Positions 52,930 through 60,600 of a stretch of 64,000 nt of DNA are shown here, piece after piece. Where the stretch lies: the NCBI GenBank assembly GCA_944381365.1, contig CALWKW010000003.1, positions 1 through 64,000 on the forward strand, read 5' to 3'. A program made the position numbers and the translations under genes. How positions within the stretch are numbered: position 1 is the first letter of the stretch; every line of letters begins with the position of its first letter. The notes beneath the pieces were generated by a model. That model was not told the origin of the DNA, did no database searches, and was given only the letters and a program-made list of their open reading frames with translations. This stretch comes from an uncultured Christensenellaceae bacterium. Lineage in GTDB: Bacteria > Bacillota > Clostridia > Christensenellales > UBA3700.

Positions 52930-54168
52930 TTACATAAGGCCTACGGAGGTATTGTCTTTTTGTCTGTTTCTAAGCTGCTCTACCGGATGTTCAGCGATTT
53001 GATATCGATAGTCTATACCCTTCTTAGAGATATAGTCGTCAATGACTCTGTGCGAAGGCACGAGTTTTTTCTTGGGATTGACGATATTCTGATAGACATA
53101 AAAAGTGCTGTCGTTTTTGAGGTCTTTTACATCGATATAATTTTCTCTGTCAGCTGTAATATTGACGCTGGAAAGTACCTCTCTCACATAATCTTTTTGA
53201 GAAGAAAAAGTCAAAAGCTCGGGAAATTCTCCGTCAGGTATGACCTCTTGCCAATCCATTCTGCCGTATTTTTGCAAGAGATATTTTGCGATATGAAGAT
53301 GACATACTTCCTGTTCAAAAAGTTCTTCCCAAAGAGCTTTGATTCTTGCGTCTTTTTCGCCCATAAAGCAAGAATAATAAAGATATGCTTCGCAATATTC
53401 GTGCATCAAAAGACTTTCGTAAGGCGAAACATTTGTATCGAGAAGCGAGCCGTAATGACTTACATGCTCTTCTTCAATCATAGCGATTTCGTTGTAGAGT
53501 TCTCTTCCGAGCTGCGAGCCGTCATAAAAAACGCCGATATTCATATAGTAATTCATCGTCTGCTGTTCGGCAGCGGTGATTATCATGGTATTGAGGATTG
53601 TAGAGGTATTGCTGTCTTTGTTGACAATATGATACTTTATGCTGTCATAAGGGTGTCTGTGCTCGGCAATCGTAGGACGACCTGGCATGATTTCTGCATA
53701 TTCTCCCACAAGTCTTTGAGCCTTGACTCCTTGCTCCATCTCAAGCAAATCGGCATATCTGTAAAGATGATCGAAGTCTTCTAAAAGTGCAAAATCAAGG
53801 GCTTGTTTTACATATTGATTTTTTTCTCGTCTTGCAAGTTCTGCCGTCAAATCCACTGCAAGATGCTCATATCCTATGGTATGCTCGAGCTGATTTTCGT
53901 TTTGAGGCTTCAAGCAAGCAATACGCTTTTGCTGTTGGGCCTCGCTTCTTCTTAAAGCAGCGAGATTGCGTCTTACTTCGTTGTTGTCGCAAGTCCTCGA
54001 AAATCTGTGCGAAAAACCTACCGCTTCAAATTCTGTACCGTTCATGAGAATTGCTCTCAGCTTTGTATAAGGCTCTACGCTTTCTTTGTCATAGGATTTT
54101 GTATTGAGTTTTTCTAGACTGCAAAAGCATTTTTCTATGCTCATTGCTTTTTGTTCAAAAGGATTCAT
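52930..54168 (-). CDS. Ferritin-like fold protein of unknown function
   Basis: A 412-aa cytoplasmic protein with helical segments that carry acidic/His residues in the order of a ferritin-like diiron centre: GYEHLAVD near residue 98, TAAEQQTMNYY near 200, MIEEEHVSHYG near 230, MHEYCEAYLYYSC near 250 and FEQEVCHLHIAKYLL near 288. The N-terminal 80 and C-terminal 100 residues are unassigned. GAGGAGGTAAGA precedes the ATG. It has its own terminator and no redox partner gene nearby. Metal binding is inferred from motif spacing. Confidence 0.65.
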   Translation of the reverse strand: MNPFEQKAMSIEKCFCSLEKLNTKSYDKESVEPYTKLRAILMNGTEFEAVGFSHRFSRTCDNNEVRRNLAALRRSEAQQQKRIACLKPQNENQLEHTIGYEHLAVDLTAELARREKNQYVKQALDFALLEDFDHLYRYADLLEMEQGVKAQRLVGEYAEIMPGRPTIAEHRHPYDSIKYHIVNKDSNTSTILNTMIITAAEQQTMNYYMNIGVFYDGSQLGRELYNEIAMIEEEHVSHYGSLLDTNVSPYESLLMHEYCEAYLYYSCFMGEKDARIKALWEELFEQEVCHLHIAKYLLQKYGRMDWQEVIPDGEFPELLTFSSQKDYVREVLSSVNITADRENYIDVKDLKNDSTFYVYQNIVNPKKKLVPSHRVIDDYISKKGIDYRYQIAEHPVEQLRNRQKDNTSVGLM

Positions 54169-54431
54169 TCTTACCTCCTCGATGTCAAAATACTCTTTTT
54201 AGTATGTCCAATATTTACGATTTAAAACATATTTGTTAAGAATTTAACTGTGTTTTTAAAATTTTGTTTGCTATGTGTCGGCATCTATCGAAATATAAGT
54301 ATTTATGAGAATAAAATAAAAATTATTTTATGTTTTGGCAAAATTTATGGCAAAAACACTTTTTATTTAATTGATTTAGTGATAGAATAAGAGTGCTAAA
54401 AAAGCTATTATTATACTTTAAGGAGTTTGTA

Positions 54432-55256
54432 ATGAACAGCGAAAAGTTGAATTCTCTTCAATCAAAAGCTTTGGATATCCGCAAACTTACCGTTGAGATG
54501 ATAGGTCGTCTCGGCGTAGGTCATATCGGCGGAGCTTTGAGCATTGTCGACCTTTTGACGGTACTTTATTATGATATCGCCAATGTTGACCCCAAAAACC
54601 CCAAAAATCCCGACAGAGACAGAATAGTCCTCAGCAAAGGTCACGCAGGCCCCGCTCTTTACAGCGTACTCGCTGACAAGGGATATTTCCCTATCGAAGA
54701 AATCAAGACTCTCAACCAGCCCGGCACCAATCTTCCTTCTCACTGCGATATGAACAAGACTATCGGTATAGATATGACGGCAGGTTCGCTCGGACAAGGT
54801 CTCAGCTGTGCCATAGGTATGGCTCTCGCTGCAAAAATAGACAAAAAGGATTATAAGGTTTTCTGTATTTTGGGAGACGGCGAATCTCAGGAAGGTCAGG
54901 TATGGGAAGCTCTCATGTATGCAGGCAATATGGGACTCGACAATCTCGTGATTTTTATCGACAACAACGGCATGCAGATTGACGGTATGACCAAGGACAT
55001 AAACTCAATCGAGCCTCTTACAGAAAAAGGCAATGCCTTTAATCTTCATACTCAGAGAATCAACGGACACGATATCCCCGTACTCGAAGATGCTATCAAC
55101 GAAGCTCTCAACACAAAGGGCAAATGTTCGCTCATCATTATGGACACCATAAAGGGCTATGGCGTAGATTGGGTATCCAGCAAAGGATATGGTTGTCACT
55201 CTATGTCAATCACTGAAGAACAATGGCGTAATTTCTGCCAAAAGGAGAATGACTGA
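54432..55256 (+). CDS. tktA: Transketolase, N-terminal subunit
   Basis: Thiamine diphosphate-binding half of a split transketolase, transferring two-carbon units in the pentose phosphate pathway. The TPP motif GDGESQEGQVWEAL continues to the conserved FIDNNG near residues 150-180. HIGGALSIVDLLTVLYYD near 28 is typical. At 274 aa it lacks the C-terminal halves. The start at 54432 has AAGGAG 9 nt upstream; the earlier in-frame start has none. Its stop overlaps the next gene by one base. The symbol is a family label. Confidence 0.93.
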   Translation: MNSEKLNSLQSKALDIRKLTVEMIGRLGVGHIGGALSIVDLLTVLYYDIANVDPKNPKNPDRDRIVLSKGHAGPALYSVLADKGYFPIEEIKTLNQPGTNLPSHCDMNKTIGIDMTAGSLGQGLSCAIGMALAAKIDKKDYKVFCILGDGESQEGQVWEALMYAGNMGLDNLVIFIDNNGMQIDGMTKDINSIEPLTEKGNAFNLHTQRINGHDIPVLEDAINEALNTKGKCSLIIMDTIKGYGVDWVSSKGYGCHSMSITEEQWRNFCQKEND

Positions 55257-56194
55257 TGCAAGATACTTTTGAAATGAGAGAGATTTATTGTCAATCTCTT
55301 GTCGAATCAGCAAAGACAAACAAAGATATAGTAGTGGTAGAAGCCGACCTCATGAATTGCATCAAGACAGGTCCTTTCAAAAAAGAATATCCCGACAGAT
55401 TTTTCAATGTGGGTATTGCTGAAGCAAACATGGTAGGCGTATCGGCAGGTCTTGCGACATGCGGAAAAATCCCCTTCTGCTCTTCTTTCGGCACATTTGC
55501 CACAAGAAGATGTTTTGACCAGATATTCATAAGCGTAGCATACAGCAAACAAAATGTAAAAATCGTGGGTACAGACCCCGGTATTTGTGCAGAAATCAAT
55601 GGCGGAACTCACATGCCTTTGGAAGACATGGGCATTATGAGAGGTATTCCTCAGATGCTTTGCGTAGAGCCTACCGACAGCACTATGCTCAAAGCTCTCA
55701 TGCCTCAGATTATCGACTACAAAGGTGCTACATACATAAGACTTCAAAGAAAGAAAGCCGAGACTGTATATAGCGAAGGCGAAAAGTTTGATTTGTTCAA
55801 GGCAAAGCAAATTTCAAAAGGAAAAGACGCTACTATTATCGCATCGGGTATAATGGTATCAAAAGCGATAGAAGCAAGCGAAGAGCTCAAGAAGATGGGC
55901 TATGAAGTAGGCGTCCTCAACACCTTTACTTGGAAGCCTATCGACAAAGACGCTATCATCGAAAACGCAAAAGAAAGCGGTGCTATCGTTGTGGCTGAAA
56001 ACCACAATACTCACAACGGTCTTTATTCTGCGGTAGCCGAAGTGGTAGTAAACAACTGCCCCGTTCCTATGGAAAGCGTAGCAGTAATGGACGAATTCGG
56101 TGAAGTAGGCAAAATGCCTTATCTTTCCAAAAAATTCCATCTCACGACAGAAGATATCGTAGAAAAGACTCTTAAAGTCATCAAAAGAAAATAA
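55256..56194 (+). CDS. tktB: Transketolase, C-terminal subunit
   Basis: Pyrimidine-binding and C-terminal domains of the split transketolase (312 aa). The conserved Glu of the TPP pyrimidine site lies in FNVGIAEANMVGVSAGLA near residue 55. FCSSFGTFATRR and the C-terminal transketolase domain (about 180-305, with VLNTFTWKPID) follow. AAAGGAG lies inside the upstream gene. It forms an alpha2-beta2 enzyme with the preceding product. Confidence 0.93.
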   Translation: MQDTFEMREIYCQSLVESAKTNKDIVVVEADLMNCIKTGPFKKEYPDRFFNVGIAEANMVGVSAGLATCGKIPFCSSFGTFATRRCFDQIFISVAYSKQNVKIVGTDPGICAEINGGTHMPLEDMGIMRGIPQMLCVEPTDSTMLKALMPQIIDYKGATYIRLQRKKAETVYSEGEKFDLFKAKQISKGKDATIIASGIMVSKAIEASEELKKMGYEVGVLNTFTWKPIDKDAIIENAKESGAIVVAENHNTHNGLYSAVAEVVVNNCPVPMESVAVMDEFGEVGKMPYLSKKFHLTTEDIVEKTLKVIKRK

Positions 56195-56258
56195 TAGGGC
56201 TTGATTTCAAAACCCCAAAAAAGATATTTTGATAAAATAATAAGTTTATTACAACCAT

Positions 56259-56291
56259 AAAAAATACTCCGATAGCTTCGGAGTATTTTTA
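56259..56291. terminator. Bidirectional terminator (transketolase / alcohol dehydrogenase)
   Basis: AAAATACTCCGA / TTCGGAGTATTTT with short loop and flanking A/T runs. Confidence 0.9.
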
Positions 56292-56301
56292 TTTTTTGTC
56301 T

Positions 56302-57477
56302 TTATTTATTTGCCTGACAATATACACTATAAAGAATATCTTCACTCATCTTGGAAAATTCTCCCACCACTCTCGAGCCGTTTCTAGAGCATTTATGTGC
56401 CAAAGTTTTGAGTGTATCATCGCTCTGTTTTCCTACAAGCTCGACAAGACTTACGGGCATATCGAGACTTTTAAAGTAGTTTTCCGTGGCTTTTATTCCC
56501 TTTAGTGCTGTCAATCTGTCATTTCCTTCTATATTCCACACTCTGTTGGCATATCTTATAAATCTGTCGACATCCTTATCGAGCACATATCTTGCCCAAT
56601 GTCCCCACATCGCCGACAGACTCGCTCCGTGTGCGACATCAAACATCGCACTAAGCTCGTGTCCCAACTGATGCACGGCAAATTCTCTTCCGCCTCCAAG
56701 TCCTGTCAGATTGTTGTGAGACAGACTTCCCGCCCACATGATTTCGCTCATGCTTTGATAGTCACAATCCGTATATGCCTTTTTGCCGTATTCGATGACA
56801 TTCCTCAGCAATGCCTCGGCAATACTATCTGTCATAGAGTTTTGTTGGATTTGAGGTTTGTAAAAATATCTGTCGAGAGTGTGCATCATAATATCCACTA
56901 CTCCGCAAGCTATCTGATATTTGGGAAGAGTCAACGCATACTCAGGATTCATTATGGCAAAACAGCAGACAAACTTGTCGCTTGAATGGCCTCTCTTGTC
57001 CATGAGATAATCGTTTGTAAGCACGGCACTGTCGCTTGTTTCACTGCCCGCTGCCGGTATCGTAAGAATACAGCCCACTTTCAAAGCTGTCTTTTCTTTT
57101 ATCTTATAGCACCATATATCCCAAAGGTCGCCATCGTTTACCGCACCTATCGCTATTGCCTTGGCTGTGTCGATTACGCTTCCTCCGCCTATGGCAAGCA
57201 TACAATCGGGCAAAAATTCTTTTGCAAGTTTTACCCCGTCAAGCACATGAGAATATCTGGGGTTTGCCTTTACTCCTCCGAAGAGAATATAGCTTATGCC
57301 TGCGTTTTTTAGCATATCTTCTACTTTGCCCAAAAGCCCGTTTTGTCTTATTCTCTCTGAGCCATAACAAATCATGACTTTTTTTGCGTTGATTTTTTCA
57401 AGTTCTCCTACAAGATTGGACAATGCTTCTTTGCCGAAATTTATAGATGTAGGTATAGAAAATTTAAAATCTCTCAT
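56302..57477 (-). CDS. Iron-containing alcohol dehydrogenase (BDH-like)
   Basis: Group III NAD(P)H-dependent alcohol dehydrogenase, close to butanol dehydrogenases and YqhD; it reduces aldehydes in fermentation or detoxification. The dinucleotide region IGGGSVIDTAKAIAIG is near residue 95. Metal ligands are in CGVVDIMMHTLDRY near 195 and AVHQLGHELSAMFDVAHGASLS near 265-285 (His residues). At 391 aa it is standard. AAAGGATAGCT precedes the ATG. It lies 10 bp after the HAD hydrolase gene and is cotranscribed with it. Confidence 0.9.
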   Translation of the reverse strand: MRDFKFSIPTSINFGKEALSNLVGELEKINAKKVMICYGSERIRQNGLLGKVEDMLKNAGISYILFGGVKANPRYSHVLDGVKLAKEFLPDCMLAIGGGSVIDTAKAIAIGAVNDGDLWDIWCYKIKEKTALKVGCILTIPAAGSETSDSAVLTNDYLMDKRGHSSDKFVCCFAIMNPEYALTLPKYQIACGVVDIMMHTLDRYFYKPQIQQNSMTDSIAEALLRNVIEYGKKAYTDCDYQSMSEIMWAGSLSHNNLTGLGGGREFAVHQLGHELSAMFDVAHGASLSAMWGHWARYVLDKDVDRFIRYANRVWNIEGNDRLTALKGIKATENYFKSLDMPVSLVELVGKQSDDTLKTLAHKCSRNGSRVVGEFSKMSEDILYSVYCQANK

Positions 57478-57487
57478 AGCTATCCTT

Positions 57488-58192
57488 TTATTCAGACAAA
57501 ATGTCTATAAGTTTTTTTAGCTCAGTATAATTCTTTACCGAATAATCGGGCACGATGTCTTTTATTTGTTTGTTTTCCTTGTTAAAAAGTATGGTCTTTA
57601 TACCGCTGTTTTTCCCGCCGAGTATGTCGGACGAAAGCGAATCGCCGATAATGTATGTATTTTCTATATCGCAATCGCCGATATCTTTTAGCACATAATC
57701 AAAATAATCTTTATAAGGTTTTTGCAAGCCTATTTCCTGCGATATATAAAGCTTTTTAAAATACTTTCCGAGTCCTGTATTCTTAAGTCTTAATTTTTGG
57801 GTGCGTGTGACTCCGTTTGTGATACAATACAAATCGTGGTTTTTGTAAATGCTTGCGAGAAAAGTTCTTGCTCCGTAGATTATACATTTGCTCATGGCTA
57901 CATTTTCTCTGTAAGCATCGCCTATCTCTATTATGTCCTTGCCTGTTATGTCGTACTTTGAAAAAAGCTCTTCGAATCTCGTATAAAAAATCTGCTCTCT
58001 CGTGATTTCTCCTCTTTCAAACATATCCCACATACGCCTGTTTGTCTTTTTAAAATCCAAAGCAAATTCTTTTTCTTTGCCATTGCAAAAGTCATAATCC
58101 TTGCAAAGCTTTATGATTGCTTCGTTTTCGCTGCGGTTAAAATCGAGGATTGTATCGTCTGCGTCTATCAATAAAATAAGTCTTTTTGCCAT
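57488..58192 (-). CDS. HAD family hydrolase, YjjG-like
   Basis: Phosphatase of the haloacid dehalogenase superfamily, similar to YjjG pyrimidine nucleotidases. Motif I is LLIDADDTILDFN (nucleophile Asp near residue 9), motif II is CITNGVT near 114, motif III Lys is in GLQKPYKDYF near 152, and motif IV is IIGDSLSSDILGG near 178. The C1-type alpha-helical cap is at about 18-85. At 234 aa it is typical. The ATG follows the -10 by exactly 6 nt without Shine-Dalgarno. It heads the HAD-alcohol dehydrogenase pair. Confidence 0.88.
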   Translation of the reverse strand: MAKRLILLIDADDTILDFNRSENEAIIKLCKDYDFCNGKEKEFALDFKKTNRRMWDMFERGEITREQIFYTRFEELFSKYDITGKDIIEIGDAYRENVAMSKCIIYGARTFLASIYKNHDLYCITNGVTRTQKLRLKNTGLGKYFKKLYISQEIGLQKPYKDYFDYVLKDIGDCDIENTYIIGDSLSSDILGGKNSGIKTILFNKENKQIKDIVPDYSVKNYTELKKLIDILSE

Positions 58193-58198
58193 AAGTCA

Positions 58199-58227
58199 AT
58201 GATAGCATGTTTTGAAGACTTTTTCAA
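58199..58227 (-). promoter_or_regulatory. Promoter giving a predicted leaderless mRNA (HAD gene)
   Basis: Minus strand TTGAAA (58222-58227), 17 bp, ATGC-TATCAT (58199-58204), TGACTT, ATG. Confidence 0.7.
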
Positions 58228-58244
58228 TACAATAAAACACAATA

Positions 58245-58275
58245 AAAAAGATTACCTTGGATAGGTAATCTTTTT
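58245..58275 (-). terminator. Terminator of the ABC transporter operon
   Basis: AAAAAGATTACCT / AGGTAATCTTTTT stem with a 5-nt loop just after the stop at 58279. Confidence 0.85.
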
Positions 58276-58278
58276 CTT

Positions 58279-60600
58279 TTATAAATCGTATTTGGACAAA
58301 ATCTTTACGGGAGACTTTTGTACATATATAGCCACAGGCAATATCCCTGCCAATATTATAACGCCGCTTGTAAGCAAAAACGACAACAGATACAGCCACC
58401 ATTGAATATACAAAAGTTTTCCCATCGAAAACAAAACTATCGGCAAGCCTATCACTATATACACAGGCAATACGCATATCGCTACCACCGCCAAGGACTC
58501 AACAAAATATCTGAAAAGTATATTCTTCTTGGATACGCCTATTGCTCTCATAAGTCCTATCTCTTTTATTTTCGATGCCAGCACGGCATAAAACATTATA
58601 AATACCTCAATGAAAATAATTGTGCTTGTTATACCGAGAAAAGCAGCACTTTGCTTCATTTCGTAGTTCATTAAAAGTTGTCTTTGTCTTTTTTCATAAG
58701 TAGATTTTGTCTCGACATCCGAGTATCCCTCTTCGATAAGGCCTTTTCTGAACTCTTCCGCTTCATCGGTAATGAATATAATCATTCTGCTCCCTTCAAA
58801 TCTGTCGGCAAGAGCCAACAATTCTTTTCTGTTTAGAGCTTTATCTTGCACTTTGTCGCTGTATACGACATTGTAGACCTTGCCGTATATTGCAATTATG
58901 TCATTAGGGATTTTTATATTATCTGAGACTATGATTTCTCCGTCTTTTGCCTCGACACCGCATCTTGTATCTAGACTGATATCGAATACACTTTGATAGC
59001 ACAGTGCCAAATCCATATAAACATAACTTTCCTGTTCGTTGACTATGCCTGCTATTTTCAAATTATTACCATCACCTGAATAGCTAATGGCAGTATTGAA
59101 AATTATGTCATAGCCAATTCCCTCAAGCCCGATATTTATTTTGTAAGCATTTATAATTTTATCGGCAAATCCCTTGCTTATGGCGATATAATTTATATCG
59201 TCCAATTTGCTTTTATCTCCCAAAATCCATTCTCGATTTTTTGCCACATCTATTCCGTTCAAAGGCATATCAAAATACATTGTAGAAGATTTTGTAAATG
59301 ACTCAAAACCGCCTATACTTACATCAAAAGACATTGCTCGATATTGAAGATAGCTGTATTCGTATTCATACCCTTTTTCTTTTGCCAAACTCTTTATTTC
59401 TTCTACCGAAGAAGCATTTTCTATATTCAATTTCAAGACTTCGGGATTGTAATCGCTGCCTGCGTTTTCATACAAATATAAGTTTTTGCCAAACCCTCCT
59501 ATCACAAACAAAAGCACAACAACAGCCATTGTGATAATAATACTGAAAAATGAAAATCTCTTTTTTGTCTTGCCTAAAGTATCTTTTACTCCTTTTTTAA
59601 AAGACTCTTTAAAGTCAAACACCCTGCCTGCTTTCTTAGACTCCAAAGTTCCCAATTTTTCTATCGCCAAAGAAGTCTTTTGTTTTTTCTCGGTGAGATA
59701 TTCTTCTTTTGTTTTGTCCACAAACTTTACTTCGTCATTGTTTTGCAAAAGTTTTATGTCTTTGAAGTTTGTGGCAACATATATTTTGCCGTTTTCATTG
59801 ACGATTTGAAGATACATCGGCATTTCTTCGCCATAATAATCTATCGATATTTGTCCTATGTCGATGCTTTTTTTGTCTTTGTCTTTCAAAAAGATTTTTG
59901 TCTTGTCTGAATTGTCGTCAAAAAGTTTTGTGCCATCGCTTATGCTATCTATCTTTCCGTCCTTTATCTCAATCACGCTGTCAGCATATTTTTCTATCAA
60001 ATCCGCTTCGTGCGTGACCACCACTACAAGAGAGTTTTCGCTCAATGCCTTGAGAATTTCCATTATGTTTTTTGTGTTTATTTCATCAAGGTTTCCCGTA
60101 GGCTCATCTGCAAGAATTATCTTTGCTCCTTTTACTATCGCTCTTGCTATCGCCACTCTTTGTTGTTGTCCGCCGGAGAGAGTATTGATTTTTCTTTTAT
60201 AATACTTCCTCATGCCCACATTCTCTAAAGCCGTCATTACTCTGTCAAAGATTATGTCTTCATCTTTTATGCCAAGCACCTTTATGCCTTGAGCTACATT
60301 TTCATAGACATTGAGTCCTTCGTCAAGAAGATAATTTTGGAATATATATCCTATATTTTCTATTCTGTATTTGTCCTCGACAGAATGCTTATATACATTT
60401 CCGTCCGCTACAATCTCCCCGCCGTTGAATTTGTCAAGACCTCCCAAAGCATTCATCAAAGTTGTCTTGCCCGAACCGCTCTTTCCGAATATCGCCACAA
60501 GTCCTTTTTCGGGAAGTGAAAGCGTCATGTCATCGATGGCACGGGTTTGATGTATCTTATTTTTGTTGTAAATTTTGAGAAGATTATTTATTTTTATCAT
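58279..60600 (-). CDS. ABC transporter, fused ATPase and FtsX-type permease
   Basis: A 773-aa MacB-like half transporter. The ATPase domain (about 1-225) has Walker A GKSGSGKTTL near residue 39, signature LSGGQQQRVAIARA near 140 and Walker B ILADEPTGNLD near 160. A linker is followed by a first membrane helix (about 345-368), a large outer domain (about 370-640) and three C-terminal helices of the FtsX type (from about 650). It overlaps the next ABC gene by 4 bp, so the two likely form a heterodimer. The cargo is unknown; peptide or antibiotic-related export is common in this group. Confidence 0.88.
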   Translation of the reverse strand: MIKINNLLKIYNKNKIHQTRAIDDMTLSLPEKGLVAIFGKSGSGKTTLMNALGGLDKFNGGEIVADGNVYKHSVEDKYRIENIGYIFQNYLLDEGLNVYENVAQGIKVLGIKDEDIIFDRVMTALENVGMRKYYKRKINTLSGGQQQRVAIARAIVKGAKIILADEPTGNLDEINTKNIMEILKALSENSLVVVVTHEADLIEKYADSVIEIKDGKIDSISDGTKLFDDNSDKTKIFLKDKDKKSIDIGQISIDYYGEEMPMYLQIVNENGKIYVATNFKDIKLLQNNDEVKFVDKTKEEYLTEKKQKTSLAIEKLGTLESKKAGRVFDFKESFKKGVKDTLGKTKKRFSFFSIIITMAVVVLLFVIGGFGKNLYLYENAGSDYNPEVLKLNIENASSVEEIKSLAKEKGYEYEYSYLQYRAMSFDVSIGGFESFTKSSTMYFDMPLNGIDVAKNREWILGDKSKLDDINYIAISKGFADKIINAYKINIGLEGIGYDIIFNTAISYSGDGNNLKIAGIVNEQESYVYMDLALCYQSVFDISLDTRCGVEAKDGEIIVSDNIKIPNDIIAIYGKVYNVVYSDKVQDKALNRKELLALADRFEGSRMIIFITDEAEEFRKGLIEEGYSDVETKSTYEKRQRQLLMNYEMKQSAAFLGITSTIIFIEVFIMFYAVLASKIKEIGLMRAIGVSKKNILFRYFVESLAVVAICVLPVYIVIGLPIVLFSMGKLLYIQWWLYLLSFLLTSGVIILAGILPVAIYVQKSPVKILSKYDL

